The notes under the pieces: generated by a model
What the model was told of the DNA's origin: nothing
The model's database searches: none
Seen by the model: only the letters and a program-made list of their open reading frames with translations
Assembly (NCBI RefSeq): GCF_005860795.2
Contig: NZ_CP058350.1
Span: 1-64,000 of the forward strand
Direction of reading: 5' to 3'
Source of the DNA: Peteryoungia desertarenae
GTDB taxonomy: Bacteria; Pseudomonadota; Alphaproteobacteria; Rhizobiales; Rhizobiaceae
DNA: 64,000 nt
Translations under genes and position numbers: made by a program
In this document: positions 24,378-32,823 of the stretch, one piece after another
Numbering within the stretch: position 1 is the stretch's first letter
How the letters are laid out: every line of letters begins with the position of its first letter

Positions 24378-26189
24378 TTATGGACTGCCGAAACGACCCG
24401 GATCGACGCGGCTTGGAGCCTGGCTGAAGCCGACGGCAAGCCCCGGAGCGGGTTGCGCCAGCGTCCTTTGAACGACACGCGGCGCCTTGACCGGTTTGCT
24501 CACGCTGTCCGAGCGCTCCTGACTGAGGGCCCATTGCGCAATCATGCTCTTGGTAAGCCTCGTACCGCCATACATTGCCAGTCGCGCCTGTTCTGCTTCA
24601 AGCGCACTCGGACGACCGCCCTTGGTGGGCAGCCCTGCTTCTACGCCATCCTCGACTGCAACCGGCTGATCGAACATGTCGCCAAACTGTCCCTGTGGCT
24701 TGACATAGGCATGGTTGGCGGCTGGAGCCGGACGTGGCGGAATGGAGGCAATTTGGACCGGCGGCGGCTCTGCCTGTGCCGGACGAGCCGTTGGTGTAGC
24801 GAGTGACGGCGCGGCCAGCTCGGAAGCGGGGTCGCGATTGCTCAGTTCCAGGGCTTCAGCCGCAGCCGGAGACAGAATGGCCTGCTCGACCTCGTCGACC
24901 TCAGCCTCGGCGCGAGCCTGCGCATCCGAGAGCAACACGTCCGCTACCGTTGGACGGACCGAAGGCACAGGAACGGCCAGGTTGTCATCAATAAATGCAC
25001 GACCAACAGATGGATCGACAGACGCAGTCATTACATCCGCTGCTTCAGCGTCACCAGGAAGACCACGTGGCCCAAGAAGTGTCGGAACCGGAATATTCAT
25101 GCCCTGAAGATCAGCAAACTCGTTTGTCGCTGGCTGTGCCGGAACAGGCACGCCTGAGGCGACCTGAGACAGCGCATCTCTCGCGGCATTTCTAGCAGGC
25201 GAATAAAGGGCAACTGCAAGGCTGGTATCGGCAGGCTGCAATGCCGGTCGGGCTTGCGGGACAGGTGCGTCTGCGCCCTCAACGCCAGGAAGTGCGGTCG
25301 CGACCATGGTGGGGGCACTGGCTCGAACGACCGGTGCCGGCTCGGCCGGAGCCTGTTGACGGGTCGCCGGACGATCCTCCGGCATAGGCAGATCCTCCGC
25401 CTCATCCTCGTCGCCACCACCGAACAGCATGGCAAACAGGTTCGTCGACCGTCTTGGGCTCTGATCGTCAGCCATCATGATCGGATTGTTCCCGGAACGC
25501 AGACGCTGCTTGTACTCGGCGAGAGCCTGCTGGTATCCGGGAAGAGGCTTTCCATCTGCCGGGATATGGACAGTCTTACCATCCGGGAAAAGCCGGGACA
25601 GTTCGGAGCGGCTCATGCGCGGCCAGGCGCGAACACCGCCGACATCCATGTGCACGAAAGGTGATCCAGATCGCGGATAATAGCCAACCCCCCCGGCCTG
25701 GAGCTTCATGCCAATCTCGCGCAGGCGCTTGAGCGGGACACCGGGAATGTAGAAATCGATTGCCGTGCCTTTGGTGTGCTGGCTTTCCTTGGCAACACCT
25801 TTCGATCTCGACCGCAGCATATTGTTCGTCTGCGGCGAACGATAACCCGATACGGCAGTGATGTAGCTGGTTGCACCCGATTGGCGATAGACTTCCCAAA
25901 GAAGATCAAACAGCCGGGGATCCATCTTGGTGGGCTCATTGCGACGCCAGTCCCGCAAGACGTTATTGAGCTGGCGAAGGCCCTTCGGATCGTAACGACC
26001 GTTGCGTTTATAGACGACATTCACCTTTTCGCCCGTATGGACGAAGTGGATCTTCAGCGAACGCGTCTCCGCTGCGGCCTGACCGGCTCCCCCGAAGACA
26101 GCAAAAGCGCTCAAAACCAAAACAGAAAGGAAGGAAATGAAGAGTGAGCCCGCAGGACGACGGCACACAATCTTGTCTGAGCGCCGCAT
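24378..26189 (-). CDS. Exported DUF882/M15-type peptidase with long disordered tail
   Basis: A 603-residue protein. Residues 1-40 are a signal peptide. Residues 44-200 form a DUF882 (YcbK/peptidase M15-like) domain, with 'GYRSPQTN' near 115, 'SQHTKGTAIDFYI' (zinc ligands His138 and Asp145) and 'PFVHMDVG' (His180). Such domains cut peptide cross-links in peptidoglycan. From about residue 230 to the end the protein is rich in Ala, Pro, Gln and acidic residues with no domain, about 370 residues, far more than usual for the family. The ATG at 26189 is chosen so that the signal peptide is near the start; a GTG at 26267 adds 26 residues. It has its own upstream region with nested inverted repeats. 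Confidence 0.75.
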   Translation of the reverse strand: MRRSDKIVCRRPAGSLFISFLSVLVLSAFAVFGGAGQAAAETRSLKIHFVHTGEKVNVVYKRNGRYDPKGLRQLNNVLRDWRRNEPTKMDPRLFDLLWEVYRQSGATSYITAVSGYRSPQTNNMLRSRSKGVAKESQHTKGTAIDFYIPGVPLKRLREIGMKLQAGGVGYYPRSGSPFVHMDVGGVRAWPRMSRSELSRLFPDGKTVHIPADGKPLPGYQQALAEYKQRLRSGNNPIMMADDQSPRRSTNLFAMLFGGGDEDEAEDLPMPEDRPATRQQAPAEPAPVVRASAPTMVATALPGVEGADAPVPQARPALQPADTSLAVALYSPARNAARDALSQVASGVPVPAQPATNEFADLQGMNIPVPTLLGPRGLPGDAEAADVMTASVDPSVGRAFIDDNLAVPVPSVRPTVADVLLSDAQARAEAEVDEVEQAILSPAAAEALELSNRDPASELAAPSLATPTARPAQAEPPPVQIASIPPRPAPAANHAYVKPQGQFGDMFDQPVAVEDGVEAGLPTKGGRPSALEAEQARLAMYGGTRLTKSMIAQWALSQERSDSVSKPVKAPRVVQRTLAQPAPGLAVGFSQAPSRVDPGRFGSP

Positions 26190-26341
26190 ATGATTGGTAG
26201 GCGCGCCTATGTCCTGCGAAATATGCAACTCAATCCCCGTCCGAAAGACTACGTCCCGTCCAAACACGAATGGATGTCAAATGCGGTCATAGAATGGCAC
26301 AAAGGCCACACCTAGACTTGCTATCCATATATAGTGAACGT

Positions 26342-26384
26342 TTACCTAACAAGTGTCCTTTGTAGGTAAGCGATCAAGCTTACC
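26342..26384. repeat. Nested inverted repeats upstream of the DUF882 gene
   Basis: TTACCTA (26342-26348) pairs with TAGGTAA (26363-26369) across 14 bases, and the overlapping GGTAAGC (26365-26371) pairs with GCTTACC (26378-26384) across 6 bases. The middle arm is shared, so the two structures exclude each other. It lies in the 270-base gap between the regulator gene and the DUF882 gene and could be an operator or a switch in the leader RNA. Confidence 0.5.
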
Positions 26385-26459
26385 CCAACGTTAACACCCG
26401 GAAGGTGCAGCGACAATTGACCTCGGTCAAGGCTTCTGACTTTAAAGGAATTCTGTGTT

Positions 26460-28007
26460 TCAAGCTGCATCTTTCTGTGGATCGTCGGGGTCGATCCCAT
26501 AGTCCTTCAGCTTGCGGTACAGGGTGGAGCGACCAATACCAAGTTTGCGTGCAACCTGGCTCATCTGGCCCCGGTAGAATTTGAGGGCGAAGCGAATGAG
26601 TTCTTCCTCGATTTCCGCCAGCTTTCGCACATTGCCGGCTTCGTCGGTACTCACGATCACATTCGCAGGCGCCCCAGAGACCTCGGTGTTCTGCGACTGA
26701 CTTGACGTCTGGGCTTGCGGTTGAAGCGCCGCCAATCGCTCGGCAACTGAGGCGCTCATCCGCATTCCGGCAGCTGGATCGAAACCGGATGCCACCTCAT
26801 CACCGGAAACAACGTCCTTCCTTGGGCCCGCAAGCTGGGCGACGATCTGCGGAAAATCTGCTTCCTTCAGCACGGCACCATCCGAGAGAACGACCGCTCG
26901 AAACACGGCATTCTCCAACTGGCGCACATTTCCCGGCCAGTCAAATGATGTCAGAAGCGCCATGGCAGAACGATCAAGCTGGGGTGTACGGCCAAGACGC
27001 TGTTCATGGGCGAAACGCTCGACAAAGGCCCGGACAAGATGTGGAATGTCTTCCTTCCGGCGCCGCAGGGCCGCCATGGTTATGGGAAATACATTCAAGC
27101 GGTAATACAGATCCTCGCGGAAACGCCCGGCTTTCACCTCGGCGATAAGATCCTTGTTTGTCGCCAGGATCAATCGGACATTGAGGCGCCTTGGCCGACG
27201 ACCTGGCCCGTTTTCAAGCTCGCTGCTCTGAACCACTTTCAGGAGACGCGCCTGAACATCGAGTGATATCTCACTGATATCTTCCAGAAAAAGCGTTCCA
27301 CCATCGGCCTCCATGAATTTGCCGACCCCGGTCGGACGACCGCTTTCTACACCACCATGGCCGAACAACGCCGGCTCAAGCAGACCGTGAGCGGTGGCTC
27401 CGCAGTTCAGCGACACGAAGGGGCGGGAAGCTCTCTCGCTGGACGCGTGGATTGCCCGCGCCACCAGTTCCTTTCCGACACCCGGCTCGCCTTCCAGCAT
27501 CACGGGAATGGTGGATTGAGCCGCGCGCCTTGCAAGCTCGACCACACGGGTCATGGAGGCACTGGCGGTGATGAGATCGGAGAAGCCGACCGCGCTCGTG
27601 CGCGAGCGCCTGGGCAGGCGACCATGCTGGCTCGATTGATTGACCTTGAGAGCCGACATGATCGCAGAAGACAGCCGCTCCGGCGTGAATGGCTTGACTA
27701 GAAACTCGAAGGCACCGGCACGCAAGGCAGCGATGGCCTCGTCCATCACACCTTCGGCAGCCTGGACAATGACCTGGATTGCGGGATTGATGTCAGCGAT
27801 GACACCAATCAGATGCGGCGGCAGTCCTTCTGGCGCAGCCGCGTCAACAATAACGGCATTGATTTCGTCCCGATAGCGCCGCAGCAGCTCAACGCCCTCG
27901 GCAGCATTGTCCGTGACATGCGCGACATATCCTCTCCCCTCGACAATTGCCTTCAGATTGCGACGCTGAGCCGGGTCCTCGTCGATAACTAGAATATGTG
28001 CGGTCAA
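26460..28007 (-). CDS. NtrC-family response regulator lacking the GAFTGA loop
   Basis: A 515-residue protein with a receiver domain (1-120; acidic pocket 'IDED' and phospho-acceptor Asp55 in 'VIVDAAAPE'), an AAA+ domain (143-370) and a Fis-type helix-turn-helix ('VARKLGIGRSTLYRKLKDYGI', 485-508). Walker A is 'GEPGVGKE' at 173-180, and Walker B is 'TLFLED' near 238. The loop that in sigma-54 activators reads GAFTGA is replaced by 'GHGGVESGRPTGVGK' (217-230). That loop contacts sigma-54, so this protein probably does not activate sigma-54 promoters. The arginine finger region 'RFREDLYYRLNVFPI' is kept. No histidine kinase is nearby. It is divergent from pepF. Confidence 0.85.
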   Translation of the reverse strand: MTAHILVIDEDPAQRRNLKAIVEGRGYVAHVTDNAAEGVELLRRYRDEINAVIVDAAAPEGLPPHLIGVIADINPAIQVIVQAAEGVMDEAIAALRAGAFEFLVKPFTPERLSSAIMSALKVNQSSQHGRLPRRSRTSAVGFSDLITASASMTRVVELARRAAQSTIPVMLEGEPGVGKELVARAIHASSERASRPFVSLNCGATAHGLLEPALFGHGGVESGRPTGVGKFMEADGGTLFLEDISEISLDVQARLLKVVQSSELENGPGRRPRRLNVRLILATNKDLIAEVKAGRFREDLYYRLNVFPITMAALRRRKEDIPHLVRAFVERFAHEQRLGRTPQLDRSAMALLTSFDWPGNVRQLENAVFRAVVLSDGAVLKEADFPQIVAQLAGPRKDVVSGDEVASGFDPAAGMRMSASVAERLAALQPQAQTSSQSQNTEVSGAPANVIVSTDEAGNVRKLAEIEEELIRFALKFYRGQMSQVARKLGIGRSTLYRKLKDYGIDPDDPQKDAA

Positions 28008-28227
28008 ATCAAGCTCCCCCGGACAAAATACGGTGCTGCGGCACCCCTGGGTCTATGCGAAAAGCCTGCCAGACACGGCTGAATATCTCCTTGTAAAATT
28101 TGCGGGCTTTTTAACCATTTCCGCCTTGGAACGGGACAAACCACAAAGGCGTACGCATGGACGCGGTTGCCGTACCTGTGCCAACTGACTACATCTCGGC
28201 TCAAGGAACCGGGAAAGGACTGTGCCA

Positions 28228-30078
28228 ATGTCAATCGAAATGAAGATCACCCACGCCGCGCCAGCAGATGCCAAAGTCACAGCAGGTTCAGAGTTTGGTG
28301 ATCTGCCGGTCTGGAATCTCGCACACCTCTACCAGTCACCGACGTCGGCGGATTTTCAAGGCGATCTCAAAAAGGCAGCTGAGAAAGCGCTTAGATTTGA
28401 AACCCGCTGGAAGGGTAAGCTGTCAGACGCGGTGGATAAGAGTGGGGATGACGGTCTTGCCGCCGCCCTGCGCGACATGGAAGCGCTGGAGGATTTGCTG
28501 GGCCGCATAGTCTCTTTCGCAGGCCTCACCTATTACTCAAACATGACGGACCCCGCGAACGGGAAGTTTTTTGGCGACGTACAGTCGAAGTTGACGGACA
28601 TGTCGTCGCGCCTTCTCTTCTTCCCGCTGGAACTGAACCGCCTGTCCGACGACGCCGTCGATGCCGCCATGGATCGCGATCCGTCCCTCGCCCACTTCCG
28701 CCCCTGGATTGTCGATCTGCGCAAGGACAAGCCTTTCCAGCTCGATGATCGCATCGAACAGCTCTTCCTGGAAAAATCGCAGACGGGTTCCGCCGCCTTC
28801 AACCGGCTGTTCGACGAAACGCTTGCCGCACTCCGCTTCAAGGTGGGCGACGACGAGATGCCGCTCGAGCCGACGCTCACCCTGTTGCAGGATGCAGACC
28901 CCGCCAAGCGCAAGCTCGCCGCAGATGCCCTGTCGAAGACCTTCAAGGACAACATCCGCATCTTCACGCTGGTGACCAACACGCTCGCCAAGGACAAGGA
29001 TATCTCCGACCGCTGGCGCGGCTTCGAGGACATCGCCGACAGTCGCCACCTTGCCAACAGGGTGGAGCGTGAAGTGGTCGATGCGCTAGCCGAAGCCGTG
29101 CGCGAAGCCTATCCGCGCCTGTCGCATCGCTACTACAAGATGAAGGCGAAGTGGCTGGGCATGGACCAGATGAATTTCTGGGACCGCAATGCGCCGCTCG
29201 CTGAAACACCCGACCGTCTTATCTCCTGGGATGAAGCCAAGGACATGGTGCTGTCAGCCTATGGCGGCTTTGCCCCTGAAATGGCGGAGATCGCAGGACG
29301 CTTCTTCGATGGCGGTTGGATCGATGCCCCGGCCCGGCCCGGCAAGGCGCCGGGCGCCTTTGCCCATCCGACGGTTCCCTCGGCGCACCCCTATGTCTTG
29401 GTGAACTATCTCGGCAAGCCGCGCGATGTCATGACGCTCGCCCATGAACTCGGCCACGGCGTGCATCAGGTGCTGGCCGGCGGCCAGGGTGCGCTGATGT
29501 GCCAGACCCCGCTGACGCTCGCCGAAACCGCCTCCGTCTTCGGCGAAATGCTGACCTTCCGCGCCCTTCTCGACAAGACGACCGACAAACGCGAGCGCAA
29601 GGCCATGCTCGCCCAGAAGGTCGAGGACATGATCAATACGGTGGTCCGCCAGATCGCCTTCTACCAGTTCGAGCGCAAGATCCACACCGCTCGCAAGGAA
29701 GGAGAACTGACCGCCGAGCAGATCGGCGAACTCTGGCTTTCGGTCCAGTCGGAAAGCCTCGGACCGGCGATCAAGATCTCCGAGGGCTACGAGACCTGGT
29801 GGGCCTATATCCCCCACTTCATCCATTCGCCCTTCTATGTCTATGCCTATGCCTTCGGCGACTGCCTTGTGAACTCGCTTTATGCCGTCTACCAGAACGC
29901 CGACCAAGGCTTCCAGGAGAAGTATTTCGCGCTTCTGAAGGCCGGCGGGACGAAACACCACTCCGAGCTTCTCGCCCCCTTCGGCCTTGATGCGACCGAT
30001 CCGTCGTTCTGGGCCAAGGGTCTGTCGATGATCGAGGGGCTGATCGACGAGTTGGAAGCGCTAGATAAGGCAGCCTGA
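28228..30078 (+). CDS. pepF: Oligoendopeptidase F family (M3) metallopeptidase
   Basis: A 616-residue zinc peptidase. The catalytic motif 'LAHELGHGVHQ' lies near residue 405, and the third ligand is the glutamate in 'TASVFGEMLTFRALL' downstream. The N-terminal 200 residues are the helical F domain. It degrades peptides of about 7-17 residues in the cytoplasm. ATG 28228 is preferred: AAAGGA ends 8 bases before it; a GTG at 28222 adds two residues. The size matches alphaproteobacterial PepF. It is followed 22 bases later by pabB on the same strand. Confidence 0.93.
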   Translation: MSIEMKITHAAPADAKVTAGSEFGDLPVWNLAHLYQSPTSADFQGDLKKAAEKALRFETRWKGKLSDAVDKSGDDGLAAALRDMEALEDLLGRIVSFAGLTYYSNMTDPANGKFFGDVQSKLTDMSSRLLFFPLELNRLSDDAVDAAMDRDPSLAHFRPWIVDLRKDKPFQLDDRIEQLFLEKSQTGSAAFNRLFDETLAALRFKVGDDEMPLEPTLTLLQDADPAKRKLAADALSKTFKDNIRIFTLVTNTLAKDKDISDRWRGFEDIADSRHLANRVEREVVDALAEAVREAYPRLSHRYYKMKAKWLGMDQMNFWDRNAPLAETPDRLISWDEAKDMVLSAYGGFAPEMAEIAGRFFDGGWIDAPARPGKAPGAFAHPTVPSAHPYVLVNYLGKPRDVMTLAHELGHGVHQVLAGGQGALMCQTPLTLAETASVFGEMLTFRALLDKTTDKRERKAMLAQKVEDMINTVVRQIAFYQFERKIHTARKEGELTAEQIGELWLSVQSESLGPAIKISEGYETWWAYIPHFIHSPFYVYAYAFGDCLVNSLYAVYQNADQGFQEKYFALLKAGGTKHHSELLAPFGLDATDPSFWAKGLSMIEGLIDELEALDKAA

Positions 30079-30100
30079 ACAGCGGAGCCGCCGACATCCC

Positions 30101-31264
30101 ATGCGTGACCACGCGCCCTATGCGCTCTTCCGCGACGACCGCGCGGGAACGAGCCTCGTTTTTGCCGAACCGGAGACGCTCGTCGTCGCCCGGTCGGCAA
30201 ACGAGGTTGAGCCTGCGCTTGCGCAACTGGAAGCGCACCGGAAGGCCGGCAAGTGGCTGGCGGGTTACATTTCCTATGAAGCCGGGTTTGTCTTTGAACC
30301 GAAGCTCCGTCCCCTGATCGAAGCGGGCCGCGAGACGCCGCTGATCTCGATGGGCGTCTTTTCAGCGCCTGCGCCGGCAGACCACCCGCTGGCGGAGGCG
30401 CCCTCGAACATTCCGAATGCGCCGCTCCTGAGCGAGCCGAGGGCCGCCTGGGATCTCGAAACCTATCGGAACCGCTTCGACCGGCTTCATCACCACCTGC
30501 GCAAGGGCGACTGCTACCAGGCCAATCTGACCATGCCGGTCGAGGCAACCTGGGAGGGCGACCCCCGCGCCGCCTTCTGGTCGCTGGTCGGTCGACAGCC
30601 CGTGCATTACGGCGCGCTGATCGATTACGGCACTGGTCCCGTCATCCTGTCGCGCTCGCCGGAACTGTTCTTTTCCGTCGATGAAGACGGCTGGATCGAG
30701 ACGAGGCCCATGAAGGGCACGGCGGCGCGTGGCGCGTCACCGGAGGAGGATGAGGCGATCATCGCCGCCATGCTCGGCGACGAAAAGACCCAGGCCGAGA
30801 ACCGGATGATCGTCGATCTGCTGCGCAACGACGTTTCCGTCATATCAGAGGTCGGCACGCTTTCGGTCCCCAAGCTGTTTGCCATCGAGACCTATCCGAC
30901 CGTGCATCAGATGGTGAGCTATGTCAGGGCGAGGCTCTTGCCCGGCATCGGCCTCCCCGAGATCATGGCCGCCCTCTTCCCCTGCGGCTCCGTGACCGGC
31001 GCTCCGAAAATGTGGGCCATGCGCATCCTTCATGAACTTGAAGTCGGGCCGAGGGATGTCTATTGCGGTGCCATCGGCTGGTGCGACCCGGCAGGCCCCA
31101 TGCGGTTTTCGGTGGGCATCCGCACCATCTCCCTTTTCAACAATGGGCGCGCCGTCTTCAATGTCGGCGGTGGCGTCGTCTTCGATTCGAAGGCCGAGGC
31201 CGAATATGAGGAATGCCTCTTGAAGGCGCGCTTTGCAGTAGGTGACCAATGGATTTCTCGCTGA
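30101..31264 (+). CDS. pabB: Aminodeoxychorismate synthase component I
   Basis: A 387-residue chorismate-binding enzyme. Together with a glutaminase it makes 4-amino-4-deoxychorismate for folate. The signatures are 'RLHHHLRKGDCYQANLTMPV' in the middle, 'SRSPELFFSV', 'ETRPMKGTAARG' with the PIKGT-type lysine, 'MIVDLLRNDVSVISEVG' and 'LFPCGSVTGAPK', all of the chorismate-binding domain. It is shorter at the N-terminus than E. coli PabB, as in other alphaproteobacteria. The PabA glutaminase is not in the window. It overlaps pabC by 16 bases. TrpE is less likely because of the partner gene and length. Confidence 0.92.
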   Translation: MRDHAPYALFRDDRAGTSLVFAEPETLVVARSANEVEPALAQLEAHRKAGKWLAGYISYEAGFVFEPKLRPLIEAGRETPLISMGVFSAPAPADHPLAEAPSNIPNAPLLSEPRAAWDLETYRNRFDRLHHHLRKGDCYQANLTMPVEATWEGDPRAAFWSLVGRQPVHYGALIDYGTGPVILSRSPELFFSVDEDGWIETRPMKGTAARGASPEEDEAIIAAMLGDEKTQAENRMIVDLLRNDVSVISEVGTLSVPKLFAIETYPTVHQMVSYVRARLLPGIGLPEIMAALFPCGSVTGAPKMWAMRILHELEVGPRDVYCGAIGWCDPAGPMRFSVGIRTISLFNNGRAVFNVGGGVVFDSKAEAEYEECLLKARFAVGDQWISR

Positions 31265-31878
31265 TCGAGACCATGCGCTGGCAACCGGATGAAGGCTTCC
31301 TTCGCCTAGACCAGCACCTGCGGCGCCTGTCTCGCTCCGCCGATGCACTTGGCTTTCGCCAGCCGGTGGATGCGAAGGGAAAACTCAGCGAAAGTGTATC
31401 GGGGGATAGGCCGCTGCGCGTACGCCTCGTGATGACCTATCGCGGCAAGATCGATGTCACCACCACCCCCTTCGAGCCGGAGCCGGAAGAAAAAATCTGG
31501 CGCCTCCGCATTGCGAAGACACGACTTAAATCTGACGACAACCTGTTTCGCCACAAGACCTCGCGCCGAGATCCCTATGAGGCGGCACGCGCCGAATATG
31601 CCAAGGCAGAGGCGGATGAAGTCCTGCTGCTCAACGAGCGGGACGAGGTCTGCGAGGGTACGATCACCAATCTTTTTGCCGAAACCGCCGAGGGCATGCT
31701 TTTAACCCCACCGCTTGCCAGCGGCCTGTTGCCGGGGATTCTTCGGGCAGAGCTGATCCGCGAACGCAAGGCGCGCTCCGAGGTGCTGAAGCTTCAGGAT
31801 CTGAAGTACCGCAAGCTCTTCGTGGGGAATTCTCTTCGCGGCTTGATCCCTGCCGAGCTTATTGACGAGGCCGACTGA
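31249..31878 (+). CDS. pabC: Aminodeoxychorismate lyase (class IV aminotransferase family)
   Basis: A 209-residue PLP enzyme that releases pyruvate from aminodeoxychorismate to give 4-aminobenzoate. 'RLRIAKTRLKSDDNLFRHKTSRRD' (in part) carries the PLP lysine ('HKTS'), 'DEVLLLNERDEVCEGTITNLFAE' is the class IV signature with the PLP-binding Glu, and 'PPLASGLLPGILRAEL' follows. It is shorter than the 270-residue E. coli enzyme, as is usual in rhizobia. It overlaps pabB upstream and the YciI-like gene by one base downstream, so the three form an operon. Confidence 0.9.
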   Translation: MDFSLIETMRWQPDEGFLRLDQHLRRLSRSADALGFRQPVDAKGKLSESVSGDRPLRVRLVMTYRGKIDVTTTPFEPEPEEKIWRLRIAKTRLKSDDNLFRHKTSRRDPYEAARAEYAKAEADEVLLLNERDEVCEGTITNLFAETAEGMLLTPPLASGLLPGILRAELIRERKARSEVLKLQDLKYRKLFVGNSLRGLIPAELIDEAD

Positions 31879-32162
31879 TGTTCATTCTCTCCTTGACCTA
31901 TGTGAAGCCGACCGATGAGGCTGACAGGCTGATGGAGCCGCACATGGCCTGGGTCAATGCCGGCTATGACAGCGGCATGTTCCTGGCCTCGGGCCGCAAG
32001 AACCCGCGAACCGGGGGCGTCATTCTGGCTAAGGGCGACCGGGCCGCAATCGAGGCCTATGTCGCAACCGATCCCTTCACGGTCGAGGGCGTGGCGGTTT
32101 ACGAGGTTACCGAAGTGACGGTGATGCGGACGGCGGCGGGTATGGATGGGTTGAAGGGGTAG
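31878..32162 (+). CDS. YciI-like protein
   Basis: A 94-residue protein of the YciI/YCII fold. It begins 'FILSLTYVKPTDEADRLMEPHMAWV', with the family's conserved histidine in 'EPHMAW', then 'GMFLASGRKNPRTGGVILAKGDR' and 'VATDPFTVEGVAVYEVTEV'. The family is a dimeric ferredoxin-like fold with possible hydrolase or dehydrohalogenase roles; the function here is unknown. ATG 31878 overlaps the pabC stop by one base. Confidence 0.88.
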   Translation: MFILSLTYVKPTDEADRLMEPHMAWVNAGYDSGMFLASGRKNPRTGGVILAKGDRAAIEAYVATDPFTVEGVAVYEVTEVTVMRTAAGMDGLKG

Positions 32163-32221
32163 ATCAGCCCTCCATTGAACCAGAGCCAGAATGCGCATAT
32201 ATTGGCGCACGGAGACGAGTG

Positions 32222-32404
32222 ATGGAGAAGGACTCGCGCAAGATCGTCCAGCGCCTGAAGGCCGAGGGATATGAACTTGTCTCGGTGTCCGGCTCCCATC
32301 ACAAGCTGCGGAAAGGCGGCAAGACGATCATCGTGCCCCACCCGAAGAAGGATCTCCCGCTCGGCACCGCGCGGGCGATAGCGAAACAGGCGGGCTGGAT
32401 CTGA
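32222..32404 (+). CDS. hicA: HicA toxin (mRNA interferase)
   Basis: A 60-residue HicA protein with the double-stranded RNA-binding fold. 'IVQRLKAEGYELVSVSGSHHKL' contains the catalytic histidine in 'GSHHKL', and 'KTIIVPHPKKDLPLGTARAIAKQAGW' closes it. The toxin cuts mRNA and tmRNA and is blocked by HicB. ATG 32222 has a GGAGACGAG stretch just upstream; a GTG directly before it is possible. It is followed by hicB 20 bases later in the usual toxin-first order. Confidence 0.9.
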   Translation: MEKDSRKIVQRLKAEGYELVSVSGSHHKLRKGGKTIIVPHPKKDLPLGTARAIAKQAGWI

Positions 32405-32424
32405 AGAGCAAGAGAAATCGGCAC

Positions 32425-32823
32425 ATGCGATATTACGTGGCTTTGGTCTATAAGGACCCGGAGAGTGCCTACGGCATCAGCTTCCCTGATTTGCCATCCG
32501 TATTCTCGGCAGCGGACCGTGACGAAGACCTTGTCATCAAAGCAATCGAGGCCTTGAGGCTTTGGGCCGAGGATGAAGCCCTGCCATTACCATCATCGCA
32601 TCAAGCAATTCTGGCCCGTCACGACATCCAAGCAGAGTTGGCTTCGGGTGCATTCCTGATCCGCGTGCCTTTGATCGAAGATGACACCCGCACCGTGAGA
32701 GCCAATATCACGATGGACGCCGGCACACTGGCTGCCATTGATCAAGCGGCGAAACAGCGAGGTCTGACGCGCTCTGCCTTTCTCGCGAGCTGCGCACGCA
32801 AAGAGATCGAGCGTTCCGCGTGA
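32425..32823 (+). CDS. hicB: HicB antitoxin
   Basis: A 132-residue antitoxin. The N-terminal partial RNase H-like fold reads 'YYVALVYKDPESAYGISFPDLPSVFSAADRDED', and the C-terminal ribbon-helix-helix reads 'ITMDAGTLAAIDQAAKQRGLTRSAFLASCARKEI'. The first part neutralises HicA and the second should bind the operon's own promoter. Its stop overlaps the GTG of the DUF3445 gene, so the toxin-antitoxin pair is joined to that gene. No direct repeats or integrase mark its insertion. Confidence 0.9.
   Translation: MRYYVALVYKDPESAYGISFPDLPSVFSAADRDEDLVIKAIEALRLWAEDEALPLPSSHQAILARHDIQAELASGAFLIRVPLIEDDTRTVRANITMDAGTLAAIDQAAKQRGLTRSAFLASCARKEIERSA

Noticed and set aside
32222..32823. HicAB and VapBC as signs of a genomic island.
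   Set aside because: No integrase, transposase, tRNA target or flanking repeats were seen, and flanking genes are core metabolism.
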